64,000 nucleotides of DNA from Promethearchaeota archaeon (GCA_030605085.1 JAUWBH010000006.1:10303-74302), one strand, 5' to 3'; counted from the stretch's first letter, positions 1-8,230 are shown. The notes: generated by a model from the letters alone, not told the origin. Made by a program: numbers and translations.

Positions 1-4
1 AACC

Positions 5-164
5 GTTTGTAACTAACTAGAAATAGATTGAAACTTCGAGCTAACCGGATTGAATCCAGTGATTTGTGGAGTTTGTTATTAATTAGAAATAGATTGAAAC
101 TTACCTGCAAATGGACTTTCATCACTTGATTCGTGTTTGTTATTAACTAGAAATAGATTGAAAC
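5..164 (+). CRISPR. CRISPR array, trailer end (3 repeats, 2 spacers; runs off the left edge)
   Basis: Three 30-bp repeats lie at 5-34, 71-100 and 135-164. They are separated by two unrelated spacers of 36 and 34 bp. Each repeat ends in ATTGAAAC, the 8-nt 5'-handle sequence typical of type I/III crRNAs. Transcription is therefore inferred left to right, with the leader and any cas genes outside the window. The third repeat is taken as consensus; the first differs at two positions and the second at one, as expected for degenerate leader-distal repeats. No cas gene is present in the 64 kb. Confidence 0.88.
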
Positions 165-186
165 TTGATCGATTCGTGTTCTCGGC

Positions 187-209
187 AGAAAAATGAAAAT
201 CATTTTTCT
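187..209 (+). terminator. Perfect 10-bp hairpin after the CRISPR array
   Basis: AGAAAAATGA and TCATTTTTCT form a perfect 10-bp stem with an AAA loop, 22 bp after the last repeat, and AT-rich sequence follows. It may end or stabilise the pre-crRNA. The terminator role is inferred; only the hairpin is seen. Confidence 0.4.
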
Positions 210-295
210 AATAATTTGTTGTTTTATATCAATATAAATTATAATTGTTTCGACTTAAAGACTTAATTAGTTCGATTATTGTTTTAATAGTGAAT

Positions 296-343
296 GTTGA
301 TGGTAACTACTTGAATAGTGAAAATCACTGATTACCACTCAAC
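296..343. promoter_or_regulatory. Nested dyad upstream of the winged-helix gene
   Basis: An outer inverted repeat (296-306 against 332-343, one bulged base) encloses an inner perfect stem AGTGA-AAA-TCACT at 317-329. The stretch 210-466 holds no gene. The dyad lies about 120 bp before the regulator gene and could be its operator or a cruciform. The function is inferred. Confidence 0.3.
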
Positions 344-466
344 AAAAAATCGTTAATTTTATAAACCAATTTAATAATATATCTAATAATATTAATTAAA
401 ATCATATAAATAATCGAATAAATTGTTAACATTGGTGATTACTAATAGAAATTCTAACGATCGAAA

Positions 467-1153
467 TTGCGAATTGTGGACTTTACAGGCGATTTTTCTT
501 TTTATATAAAGGTTGCTAACAAGGAATATAGTTGTAAAATTGCTATAATAAAGGTATTTAAAAAAATGGAGCTAAAAGATTCAGAAGAAAAAGAAAATAT
601 AGACGAAAAAGCAATAGAAGATTCCGTCCCATCAAAAATGCAAGAAGTTGATATCCGAGAACCATCAAAAAGGATACTTACAATAAGAAGGAATAAGAAA
701 TTCTTTGAGATTTTCTATATATTTGAGTCTGTGAACACTGACGACGAGAATGTAATGTTTTATCTTAAAGAGCAAACTGAAAAAAAAAAGGAAGTCTATA
801 GCAAGATGATTAAAAATAGATTCAATTTGTCGAAATCAAAAACAAATCGATGTGTAGATCGATTGGCGAGAAAGGGCTTAATAGTGAAAATTACAGAGTG
901 TCCTAATTGTGGTAGAAAATATAAACGTATTCCTGAAATATGTGAAAACCAAGAATGCTTAGAAGTATTAATACGACAACAAGGACTAAATTCAAACAAG
1001 TTAAAATATCCTCATTTCGTAATAAAAACGACTGAGGCAGGTGAAGACTTCGTTAAGATACGTTTTAAGGAATATTACAAAGCATTGCGCTTATACGAGA
1101 TTAGAATAAATAATATCCGACAGAAAATATCTAAGAAATCAATAAACGAATAA
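467..1153 (+). CDS. Winged-helix protein with a zinc-binding insert (putative transcriptional regulator)
   Basis: The central part (about residues 85-145) reads as a winged-helix DNA-binding domain, with a recognition-like segment around FNLSKSKTNRCVDRLARKG. It is followed by four cysteines (CPNCGRKY then CENQEC) that probably bind zinc. A shorter relative with the same order (winged helix, Cys cluster ending in IPPFC) is encoded at 29687. The start is uncertain. The first start-like codon is TTG at 467. An ATG at 566, preceded by AAGG, would give a protein that starts MELKDSEE and is about 195 residues long. Tandem palindromes lie directly downstream, just before the promoter of the next transcription unit, so it may bind there. 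No named family is recognised with certainty. Confidence 0.65.
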   Translation: MRIVDFTGDFSFYIKVANKEYSCKIAIIKVFKKMELKDSEEKENIDEKAIEDSVPSKMQEVDIREPSKRILTIRRNKKFFEIFYIFESVNTDDENVMFYLKEQTEKKKEVYSKMIKNRFNLSKSKTNRCVDRLARKGLIVKITECPNCGRKYKRIPEICENQECLEVLIRQQGLNSNKLKYPHFVIKTTEAGEDFVKIRFKEYYKALRLYEIRINNIRQKISKKSINE

Positions 1154-1162
1154 ATTTCAATA

Positions 1163-1212
1163 TTAGTTCCGCTACCGAAACTAAGTGTTAGTTCCGCTAC
1201 CGAAACTAAGTT
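1163..1212. repeat. Two tandem 25-bp palindromic repeats (probable operator)
   Basis: Two essentially identical 25-bp units occur head to tail (1163-1187 and 1188-1212). Each is an inverted repeat, TTAGTTCCG - CTAC - CGAAACTAA, with one mismatch. There is no spacer, so this is not CRISPR. The array ends about a dozen bases before a TATA box, as expected for an operator that controls the downstream genes. Confidence 0.6.
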
Positions 1213-1223
1213 GAGTGGAAATA

Positions 1224-1233
1224 TTTATAAAGG
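1224..1233 (+). promoter_or_regulatory. Archaeal TATA box
   Basis: TTTATAAAGG is a good archaeal TATA element. It is preceded by the purine-rich GTGGAAA, compatible with a TFB-recognition element. Transcription would start near 1255-1260 and run into the small ORFs and the chimeric TFB gene. The two palindromic repeats abut it upstream. Confidence 0.5.
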
Positions 1234-1315
1234 TAGAAAGAGGAATGTTACATATATCACTATAGGGCCGAATAAGGCAGAATAAACAGGTTTGTTGTCA
1301 AAAAGGAGGAATATT

Positions 1316-1396
1316 GTGTTAAAGTGGGTGGCAATTGTAAATTATGTACACAAAAACGGAGAAATGTTTGGATTAAATAATTTTTTATTTAAATAA
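1316..1396 (+). CDS. Possible 26-residue microprotein with a very strong ribosome binding site
   Basis: AAAAGGAGGA at 1301-1310 is one of the strongest Shine-Dalgarno sequences in the window. It lies 5-8 bases before GTG at 1316, which opens 26 codons ending in TAA. The peptide starts VLKWVAIVNYVHKNG and is unlike anything recognised. It sits in the leader between the TATA box and the gene at 1439, so it could be a leader peptide rather than a functional protein. Only the ribosome site and the open frame support it. Confidence 0.35.
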   Translation: MLKWVAIVNYVHKNGEMFGLNNFLFK

Positions 1397-1438
1397 TGTA
1401 AAAATTTTAAAAGATAAAATGTCTACAGGTTAAAAAAG

Positions 1439-1690
1439 ATGAGTTCAAAGGCAATCAAATGGAATCAAATTCAGCACGATAATAATGATCAACAGGAAAT
1501 TGTTATACCGCAAAACAAAATTCTAAAATTTGATTACGATCGTTTATCAGACTTAGCTAAACGGCAGTTATTTCGATTAGTAAAAAAACTTTCGTTCGAA
1601 AAACGCCAAGTACTAGGATCGAACAGGAGATTATATGTCTACGAGATAAACAAGCTTTTAATACACGAAGGAGTTGTTATAGAAAATTAA
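1439..1690 (+). CDS. Small hypothetical protein (83 aa)
   Basis: ATG-initiated ORF in the leader of the chimeric TFB gene. The product is basic and probably helical (for example YDRLSDLAKRQLFRLVKKL). It has no signal peptide, membrane span or cysteine motif. It is 96 bp upstream of and co-directional with the TFB-type ORF, so the two are probably co-transcribed from the promoter near 1224. The family is not recognised. It is not related to the 85-residue ORF that precedes the other TFB gene near 44.2 kb. Confidence 0.55.
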   Translation: MSSKAIKWNQIQHDNNDQQEIVIPQNKILKFDYDRLSDLAKRQLFRLVKKLSFEKRQVLGSNRRLYVYEINKLLIHEGVVIEN

Positions 1691-1786
1691 GCGAACTTTT
1701 GAGAAAATGAAAGAAAACTATCCAGAAAAGTTAGTATTTTATAATTGTTTAGGAAAATCAAGATTCGAATAAAGGAAGGGAGAGAT

Positions 1787-3664
1787 ATGACAAAACAATG
1801 TTGTAACCATTCAAAAGTCTTTTTTCAGACAAATTTTCATAAAGAAAGATTGTATTCTAATATTGAAAATGATAAGTTGGAATGTAAAGAATGCGGTTCT
1901 TTAAATTTTGACGGTACTAACGTAGGATACGCTTGCAGAGAATGCGGTGTTGTGATAGAAGAAGAGAAGTTTGATTGTTCTCCTACTCCAAATTACTATA
2001 ATTCTACGCTAAAAAACGGTTTTGGGAATAAAAAAGGAGAATCTTTGCCTTTCAGGTCTAGATTGCTTAAAAGATTGGATTCGATACCTTCTAACAACGA
2101 GGAGAGAGTTAACAAACAAGCTGAGATAGAAGCGAAAAGAATCTTATCCAATTTAAAGCTTCCCGCCTCTTTTAGCCCAATGGTGTGCTACAAATTTCGG
2201 AAAATTTTCAAATCGGGACGCGTTAATCGAAGGAACAGAGGGGCAAAGACCTTGATTCCCGCGATTATTTTTTACTGTCTTAAGAGTTGGAATTTTACCG
2301 TTAGGATCTCTGAGATTTTAAGCGTCTCAAATCTTGAAAAAAAGAAGTTTAACGCAGTATTGGGAGCAATTCAGAAATTTTTTCTGAATTTCAATAATAT
2401 CTATTTATCTGGCTGTACCAAAAGCTATGGTGGTACCGATAAAGACGCCTGTATAACGAAATTCAATTCAACCTTGGATTTTCAATGGTATAAACTTTAC
2501 AACGGAGACCAGAACTACGACAGCGTAGCTTACGGGATTGCCATGGACTCTGAAGATAATTTAGCAATGACGGGAGTATCAGACAACGACGCTTTTGTCT
2601 CGATGTATTCGCAATTACCAAGCGAGTTCGCTCTTGCCTGTGATAAGACCAATCCCGTACCCGATGGTTCTTTCAATTTGTCTTGGTCGGAAGCTTTAGA
2701 CGCTCAAAATTACTCTATATACCAATACGATGACTTAATTACGCAAATAAACGACAGTTTAGCCGAAATAATTCGAGGCAACACCAATCGAACTTATTCT
2801 TTTAACAATTACGCCGAAGGGACTTACTATTTTATATCGGTGGCTTTTAATCGATACGGAAACGCATCTTCCAATTGCTTACAAGTAATCGTACAAAGCG
2901 TGCCGGGAGAATTTACGCTATTTGAACACGCTGAAGACCCCGATACCGACGGATCAGTTAATTTAACGTGGACCGAATCGATTGGAGCGGATAACTATTC
3001 CGTGTATAGGTATAACGGTCAAGGTGAATTTAGTACTTTAGAAATTGGTCCTGATTGGACGTTAATAGAAGAGGAAATTACCGATTTGGATTACGAAATT
3101 CAAGATTTAGGAAACGGCGATCACAACTTCTCTATATGCGCCGAAAACGAGGCTGGAGAAAGGTTGTCGAACGCAATTGAAGTTATCGTCAGAAGAGTAT
3201 CCGATTCTTTTACTTTGTATTCAGACGCAAGTGATCCAGACGACAACGGAAAGTACCAAGTGATTTGGGAAGCCTCAGAGTATACCACTAATTACACGCT
3301 CTATTTTTCAGAAAGCTTCATATCTGAGATTAACGGAGGGGTTAAAGTTTTGTTAAACGGATACATACCTGATTTCGTGATGCCAACTTATAGCTATTTA
3401 AAGGAGGAAAAAGACGAAGAAAAGTATTATTATCGAGTTCTCGCCGAAAACGATTACGGTTCGTTTTTAAGCAATTGCTTAGAGGTAAAAGTGGAATTCG
3501 AAGAGGAAGATAGCGAAGAAACCGAAGAAGATCCGGAAGAAAGTAAGAAGGAACCTCAATTGGATATAATTCCATACGTAACTTTATTTTCAGTAGCAGG
3601 TCTTTTCTCAGGTATAGGAACGATCTATTATCTTGGCAAAAAAAGGGGTATATTAAAACGATAA
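1787..3664 (+). CDS. Chimeric ORF: TFB N-terminal half fused to a secreted propeller/Fn3-like C-terminal half
   Basis: Residues 1-200 match the TFB gene at 43165-44214. There is a zinc ribbon (C33, C36, C50, C53), a linker, then the first cyclin repeat up to AVLGAIQ. From about residue 203 the frame continues as the C-terminal part of the propeller gene at 32377-34677. That part comprises a partial SBBP-type blade (KSYGGTDKDACITKF), three Fn3-like modules, an acidic stalk and a C-terminal membrane anchor ending KKRGILKR. The ATG at 1787 follows a GGAAGGGAGAG ribosome site. A TTG at 1745 in the same frame is less likely. The junction (about 2370-2400) carries a perfect 7-bp hairpin. The protein has no signal peptide, so its outer-surface half would lie in the cytoplasm behind a truncated transcription factor. 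It is probably a recombination product. A new function cannot be excluded, since the frame has stayed open for 625 codons. Confidence 0.8.
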   Translation: MTKQCCNHSKVFFQTNFHKERLYSNIENDKLECKECGSLNFDGTNVGYACRECGVVIEEEKFDCSPTPNYYNSTLKNGFGNKKGESLPFRSRLLKRLDSIPSNNEERVNKQAEIEAKRILSNLKLPASFSPMVCYKFRKIFKSGRVNRRNRGAKTLIPAIIFYCLKSWNFTVRISEILSVSNLEKKKFNAVLGAIQKFFLNFNNIYLSGCTKSYGGTDKDACITKFNSTLDFQWYKLYNGDQNYDSVAYGIAMDSEDNLAMTGVSDNDAFVSMYSQLPSEFALACDKTNPVPDGSFNLSWSEALDAQNYSIYQYDDLITQINDSLAEIIRGNTNRTYSFNNYAEGTYYFISVAFNRYGNASSNCLQVIVQSVPGEFTLFEHAEDPDTDGSVNLTWTESIGADNYSVYRYNGQGEFSTLEIGPDWTLIEEEITDLDYEIQDLGNGDHNFSICAENEAGERLSNAIEVIVRRVSDSFTLYSDASDPDDNGKYQVIWEASEYTTNYTLYFSESFISEINGGVKVLLNGYIPDFVMPTYSYLKEEKDEEKYYYRVLAENDYGSFLSNCLEVKVEFEEEDSEETEEDPEESKKEPQLDIIPYVTLFSVAGLFSGIGTIYYLGKKRGILKR

Positions 3665-3768
3665 ATCACATTTTTTTTTACCTTTTTTTATTTTCATTGT
3701 AAAAATTTGAGATGAGATTTCTTAATTTTAATAATAAATCTCTCTCTCACAATTAGCTTTATAAAACG
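3646..3768. repeat. Left arm of a 120-bp inverted repeat (3' end and flank of the propeller gene)
   Basis: This segment holds the last codons and 3' flank of the chimeric gene. It is nearly identical, in inverted orientation, to 8278-8400. A shorter third copy flanks the parental gene at 32322-32400. The two long arms enclose a 4.5-kb island of small membrane-protein genes. The AT-rich flank may include the native transcription terminator. Confidence 0.8.
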
Positions 3769-3837
3769 TAAATTTAACATATTTTATCTCTATAATTGCC
3801 AATTTGATGAAAAAAAGATTTTTTTATAAATTCAGCG

Positions 3838-4002
3838 ATGATGATTCCGAGTTTTTTTTCATTTTCAATAGCTAAAGAAAATGGTAATTTAAAAACCCAA
3901 TTAGAAGTTTGTAATGTAGCAAAAATTACTTCTGTTACTCTAAGAAATAATCTCTTGTGGATTAGGCCTATAATTCAAAAGAATAAAAAAAATAAGTTTT
4001 AA
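3838..4002 (+). pseudogene. TFB C-terminal cyclin remnant
   Basis: A 54-codon frame contains LEVCNVAKITSVTLRNN. This matches the usual end of the second cyclin repeat of archaeal TFB (pattern: Q-x-E-V-x-x-V-A-x-I-T-x-V-T-x-R-N). The zinc ribbon and first repeat are missing. It lies just past the inverted-repeat arm downstream of the TFB chimera, so it probably derives from another TFB copy. Identification rests on one motif. Confidence 0.5.
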
Positions 4003-4060
4003 ATATTAAAAATATGATTCATACATATCTTTTTAATTTAATCAAAAGGGGTGAATTTAT

Positions 4061-4762
4061 ATGGATTATGATACTAAAAAAATTGTAAGTATTATACTCC
4101 TGTTTTTGGGAGTAATATTGATACTAGGGGGAATTTATTACTTAATTTATGGATACCGCATATACACTTTGTACCACTCAGCGATGAGGGAATACGCAAT
4201 TAGGAATATGTTTGGTGGTGTAGTAGTATTAATTATCGGAGTTGTTTTAATAAGTTTTTTTCACCTGAAACTTCAGAATACCAATAATAACCGAAAAAAA
4301 TTGTCAATAATAGAAGTGAAAAATTTTATGAAAGACACGAGCAAAACAATATTAGGTATTATTTTAATAGTAATTGGGTTGTTAATAACTCTTTTTATGG
4401 GAACCTTTTTCATATTTTTTGGTTTACGTTTGTTATTATATTCAGCATTCAATATTTTATATCATGGGTTTATTACGTTCTTTATATATCCGTTATTAAT
4501 TGGCGTTGTTATTTTTATTAGTGGAATCATTTTAAAAGAACCTAAGGCAAAAGAAAAATTAGATATTATTACAATTATATTGGGGTCAATCTTCGCAGTA
4601 ACTTCGCTAATTTCCCTTTTGAGTGTTTTCTGGTTTTTTTCCACTATCGGTTTGGGAATAATTTTTTATTTCCCCCTATCAGCCGTCATTTTTCTTATTA
4701 GCGTTTTTTTTATATTTCGTGGTATTATAAAAAAAAAAAAAACAGATGGGAATAATATTTAG
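4061..4762 (+). CDS. Multi-spanning membrane protein, unknown function
   Basis: The start ATG follows a clear ribosome site (AAGGGGTGA). The 233 residues form six probable membrane helices: about 10-31, 49-69, 94-119, 122-145, 148-166 and 177-223 (the last region probably two). The loops are short and the tail is Lys-rich (KKKKTDGNN). No catalytic motif is seen. It points toward the oppositely oriented membrane-protein operon that starts at 8230 and ends at 4994. A short open frame at 37215 has a related first helix. The family is unknown. Confidence 0.7.
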   Translation: MDYDTKKIVSIILLFLGVILILGGIYYLIYGYRIYTLYHSAMREYAIRNMFGGVVVLIIGVVLISFFHLKLQNTNNNRKKLSIIEVKNFMKDTSKTILGIILIVIGLLITLFMGTFFIFFGLRLLLYSAFNILYHGFITFFIYPLLIGVVIFISGIILKEPKAKEKLDIITIILGSIFAVTSLISLLSVFWFFSTIGLGIIFYFPLSAVIFLISVFFIFRGIIKKKKTDGNNI

Positions 4763-4993
4763 TGTTATTGGATTAGGAATCTAATCTCGAATTACAATTT
4801 AAGTAGATATCCAAATAATTTTAGTAATAATTTTCCTAAAATTTTCAATAGTAAAAAAAAACAGAAAATATTGAATAATGAGACGATAAAAAGAAAAAAT
4901 CAATAATTTATTTTTTCTAAATTATTAACAGGAATTCTGAAGAAACTTAATTCAGAGACCCTTTTTTTGTTTAGCTTAACAATTTTTACGGTT

Positions 4994-5818
4994 TTAATTT
5001 TTTCTTTGAATAACTCTGCAGTTTGGACAGACCTTAAAAGGAGGCGTTAATTTAAATCCACAATTATAGCAAATTTTTAATTTATATATCGACTTATCTT
5101 GATTAGGATTCGGGAGAATAAAATCCGAAACACCTGTTTTTAGGTATTCTTTCAAATTATTTCTATTTTCGTAAATTATCAAAGATATCAAAATAAAAAC
5201 TAATGTCAAGAAGAATAAAAGTATAACTATAGGAAAAAGAAGAACATTCATACCACCAAATGCAACAATATGATAACTTATCTCTATAATTATGAAGATA
5301 ATAAATCCACTAATTATTATAAAGGATATCATGCTTAATTTAAATCCTAAATAACTTGATTTTAATATGTAGATACTACTTACGATAGCAATTGCGCCTA
5401 ATACGATAAAAAGTGTGTCAATAAATATATTCCAAATAACAAGTAAAATATATTCCAGACCAGACTCCCCCCAAATTGTTGAAGTATTCAAAAATAGAAA
5501 ACCAATAATACCATTAATCAAAAAATAAAGCCCTAAAAGAAATGTTAAGGATATATTTATTATTTTAAACCTTTTTGGTGATTGAATCGTAAGTAAATTA
5601 TTTTTATTGTCTATAATTAACCATAATCCAAATATTAAAAAAAAGGTAATTAGCGTGCTGACTAAAATTCTAAAAAAAACATCTATAATCTCTATATCAT
5701 TAAAGTGTCTTTGATCAAATAACACCATCATTACTTGTAATCCAAAAGAAATTGCTAAAACTCTCCATATAAAAATTAAAATTTGAAATACCTCAACATT
5801 TTCTGATGATTTTTTCAA
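4994..5818 (-). CDS. Membrane protein with C-terminal zinc ribbon
   Basis: 274 residues. Six or seven hydrophobic helices fill residues 10-215. A cytoplasmic zinc ribbon (CYNCGFKLTPPFKVCPNC) lies near residues 250-267. The gene at 6102 encodes a relative with the same ribbon (CFNCGFKLIPPFKVCPNC). Remnants of the same tail occur at 37034-37144 and 55923-56102, so this family has several copies and decays here. It is the last gene of a leftward cluster. The function is unknown. The ribbon suggests protein or nucleic-acid contact on the inside of the membrane. Confidence 0.7.
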   Translation of the reverse strand: MKKSSENVEVFQILIFIWRVLAISFGLQVMMVLFDQRHFNDIEIIDVFFRILVSTLITFFLIFGLWLIIDNKNNLLTIQSPKRFKIINISLTFLLGLYFLINGIIGFLFLNTSTIWGESGLEYILLVIWNIFIDTLFIVLGAIAIVSSIYILKSSYLGFKLSMISFIIISGFIIFIIIEISYHIVAFGGMNVLLFPIVILLFFLTLVFILISLIIYENRNNLKEYLKTGVSDFILPNPNQDKSIYKLKICYNCGFKLTPPFKVCPNCRVIQRKN

Positions 5819-6101
5819 AATTCTCGTCTTGCCGTTTTTTATATGAAGTTAAGATTCTAAAAGATAATTTTATATATAATCTTTCCCCCCCTCTATCATT
5901 TTCGTTAAAAATTAAAAGACTTGTCTTGAAGGTCAAAATACTTTCGATTTTTCTTAAAAAATAGATACTATAGATTTATCGAGAGATTATCTGATTTGAT
6001 AAAACTATAATGATTCGTTATTGATCACTTTTAGGGATTATATTAAGATTAAATATATTTTTTTATTAAATCTAATACATTAAAATAAATCTAAAAATAA
6101 T

Positions 6102-6746
6102 TTAACCAAAAATTTGGATACCACGACAATTTGGACAGACCTTAAAAGGAGGTATTAATTTAAATCCACAATTAAAACAAGTTTTCGGCTTTTTTTTTGT
6201 TTTTAAGAATTCTTTTATCTCATTTTTATTTAAATATAATAAAAAGAGCCCTATTAATGAAAATAAGAATTGTAAAAAACCTAATGTAACGAAATAAACG
6301 ATATCAATAGGATATCCTAAAGCCATTACCACAAAAATAGAATTAAAATTTGTAAGAATTAACATAATAGCAAAGAATTTATGTATATATCTTAACAAAG
6401 TAGAAGAACGATATGGAATAAATCTGAAACAAATAAAGATTATACTACCTATAAACGATAATGCGCCGTATATCACGTCAATTAAAACAGATAACTTTAT
6501 GCCATAATAATTCGATTTAAATAACAAGTAGCAATTAATCAACGCGATAAAACTCAGAATCAGAAAAAAAATCCCAGATAATAAATCTAATATAGGTGTA
6601 AAACTATACCGACTAGAATTTAAAAAATCTATTCCTGTAACCAGAAACTGCAACCAAGCAATTAAGTTTAAAAAAATAAGTATTTTTACAAATATCTCAA
6701 TTTTTTTCATTTTAAACATTTTAAGCATATTAATCCTCTTATTCAT
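6102..6746 (-). CDS. Membrane protein with C-terminal zinc ribbon (paralogue of the gene at 4994)
   Basis: About five hydrophobic helices are followed near residues 191-208 by CFNCGFKLIPPFKVCPNC, a treble-clef/rubredoxin-like ribbon. The start could be the ATG at 6746 or the in-frame ATG at 6728, which has an AGGATT purine stretch just upstream. The second gives a seven-residue-shorter protein. Codon use is extremely AT-rich. The closest partner in the window is the gene at 4994; the soluble tails are more similar than the membrane parts. The function is unknown. Confidence 0.68.
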   Translation of the reverse strand: MNKRINMLKMFKMKKIEIFVKILIFLNLIAWLQFLVTGIDFLNSSRYSFTPILDLLSGIFFLILSFIALINCYLLFKSNYYGIKLSVLIDVIYGALSFIGSIIFICFRFIPYRSSTLLRYIHKFFAIMLILTNFNSIFVVMALGYPIDIVYFVTLGFLQFLFSLIGLFLLYLNKNEIKEFLKTKKKPKTCFNCGFKLIPPFKVCPNCRGIQIFG

Positions 6747-6794
6747 TTCTTAACATTTACACAGTTATATTTATTTATGTAGAGAAACTTAGAT

Positions 6795-7010
6795 TTACCC
6801 TACGATTTTTTTTTGGATTTCCCTACGTCTCATTCCAATAAGCGATTCCCGATACCCAATTATGCCGCCAACTAAGATTAATAAAGCCGGAATAAAAGTA
6901 ATAAATCCGCCAAATGAAACAATATTCAATCCAATTATAATAAATATAATAATAATCGATATACTAACTATAATTCCTTCAATGAAACAAATAGTACTTC
7001 CATCTTTCAT
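6795..7010 (-). CDS. Small membrane protein, two helices (71 aa)
   Basis: The ATG at 7010 is chosen because GGAGAG lies a few bases before it. The longer open frame reaching 7097 overlaps the upstream gene and has no ribosome site. The product has two hydrophobic segments (residues about 10-32 and 34-52) and a basic tail (MRRREIQKKIVG). It follows the gene at 7028 by 17 bp, so translation is probably coupled. The pairing of two small membrane proteins resembles short holin-like or stress-membrane proteins, but no family is recognised. Confidence 0.6.
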   Translation of the reverse strand: MKDGSTICFIEGIIVSISIIIIFIIIGLNIVSFGGFITFIPALLILVGGIIGYRESLIGMRRREIQKKIVG

Positions 7011-7027
7011 ACTTTTATTCTCTCCTA

Positions 7028-7264
7028 TTATACACCAATTATAGCGACTATACCAGGTAGCACAATTAATAGTCCAAAAGGTACTAGATGTAACCACCTC
7101 AAGTATAAAGACAAAAAAATTATAAAAAGACCATAAATTACATACCAGAGCCCTCCCATCAAACTTAAGCTCAGACCTAATTGGGAGGATTCTGCTTCCC
7201 TCCTCGCTTCAATTATTTTCTTCTTTACTTGTTTCTCTGCTTCTCTCCTCTCCTCAATTGACAT
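7028..7264 (-). CDS. Small membrane protein with charged N-terminal helix (78 aa)
   Basis: The N-terminus (SIEERREAEKQVKKKI) is a highly charged, probably coiled-coil helix. Two hydrophobic helices follow near residues 31-52 and 57-77. The ribosome site GGAG lies inside the last codons of the upstream gene (7269), so the two are a translationally linked pair. A fragment of the 5' end of a second copy lies at 7745-7800, within the tandem duplication. The function is unknown. Confidence 0.62.
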   Translation of the reverse strand: MSIEERREAEKQVKKKIIEARREAESSQLGLSLSLMGGLWYVIYGLFIIFLSLYLRWLHLVPFGLLIVLPGIVAIIGV

Positions 7265-7268
7265 TCGA

Positions 7269-7700
7269 TCATACTCCTTCTTTTTGTTTAAAACTCCGCT
7301 TTTTCAAATAATATCCAATAAATTCTCCAATATATGCAGGCAATATAATAGATAATCCATAGATAGAGTATGAGAATAAATATAAACTAAGAGCCCAAAA
7401 AGGAATAAAAAATAACAACATAGGTAATATCAAATATAAAAGGAAAAATATAAAAGGAAAAATAAGTAAAAGGAAATAAATGGCTTCATCTTCCTCGTAA
7501 AAAAAATAAGCGTACAATAAGCAATAAGTCAAAGTAAACGAAAAATTGAAGATATTAATAAATAAATACAGCACACTAAGGGATAACATTAAAATTCTAA
7601 CCAACTCATGTAATATAAAAAAGGAAACGAAAGGTATCACCGTAGTACAGATAATCAAAAAGACATATTTTTTTTCCCAGTATCTTTTTTGTGAAGCCAT
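7269..7700 (-). CDS. Membrane protein, tandem paralogue 1
   Basis: 143 residues starting MASQKRYWEKKY and ending KRSFKQKEGV, with four hydrophobic helices (about 13-31, 33-55, 61-85 and 90-130). It is clearly homologous to the product of the next gene upstream (7802-8230): the first residues, last residues and helix pattern all agree. No Shine-Dalgarno precedes the ATG, which suggests a leaderless mRNA. The stop lies 4 bp before the next start at 7264. Function unknown. Confidence 0.65.
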   Translation of the reverse strand: MASQKRYWEKKYVFLIICTTVIPFVSFFILHELVRILMLSLSVLYLFINIFNFSFTLTYCLLYAYFFYEEDEAIYFLLLIFPFIFFLLYLILPMLLFFIPFWALSLYLFSYSIYGLSIILPAYIGEFIGYYLKKRSFKQKEGV

Positions 7701-7801
7701 CTTAAATTTACGAGATTTTTTTGATTATTTACATTTAAGAATTTATCATTCTTTTTAATTTTCTCTTTACTTGTTTTTCTGCTTCTCTCCTCTACATTCG
7801 A

Positions 7802-8230
7802 CTATACTCCTTCTTTTTGTTTTAAACCCCGCTTTTTCAAATAATATCCAACGCATTCTCCTATATAGCCTGGCAATATAGTAGAAAACCCATTTAAAGA
7901 AAATAAAATTATTATCAAAAAAAGAGAAGAAATAGAAACAAAAAATAATAACATAGGTAATATAAAATAAAAAAAGAAAAATATAAAAGGAAAGCACCAC
8001 AGCATCATTTTTTTATCATAAAAAATATAAGCATACAATAAACAATAAGCCAAAGCAAACGAAAAATTGAAGATATTATAATATAAATATTGCTCACCAG
8101 TCCCTAATATCACTGAATGCAATATCACAGCGAATAGATAAAATAGAAAAAAGGAAACGAAAGGTATTACCGTACTACAAAAAACACAAAAAAGATTAGA
8201 AGATTTCCAAGTCTTTTTTTGGGAAGCCAT
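7802..8230 (-). CDS. Membrane protein, tandem paralogue 2
   Basis: 142 residues, MASQKKTWKSSN to KRGLKQKEGV, with four hydrophobic helices. It is the sister of the gene at 7269, and the upstream flanks are also similar, so the whole unit was duplicated. It ends in TAG where its sister ends in TGA. It is the first gene of the leftward cluster 8230-4994. The right arm of the 120-bp inverted repeat starts about 50 bp upstream of its start. Function unknown. Confidence 0.65.
   Translation of the reverse strand: MASQKKTWKSSNLFCVFCSTVIPFVSFFLFYLFAVILHSVILGTGEQYLYYNIFNFSFALAYCLLYAYIFYDKKMMLWCFPFIFFFFYFILPMLLFFVSISSLFLIIILFSLNGFSTILPGYIGECVGYYLKKRGLKQKEGV

Noticed and set aside
1163..1212. Repeats as a second CRISPR array
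   Set aside because: The units are adjacent with no spacers and are palindromic along their length; operator repeats fit better. The same reasoning excludes 29393-29466.
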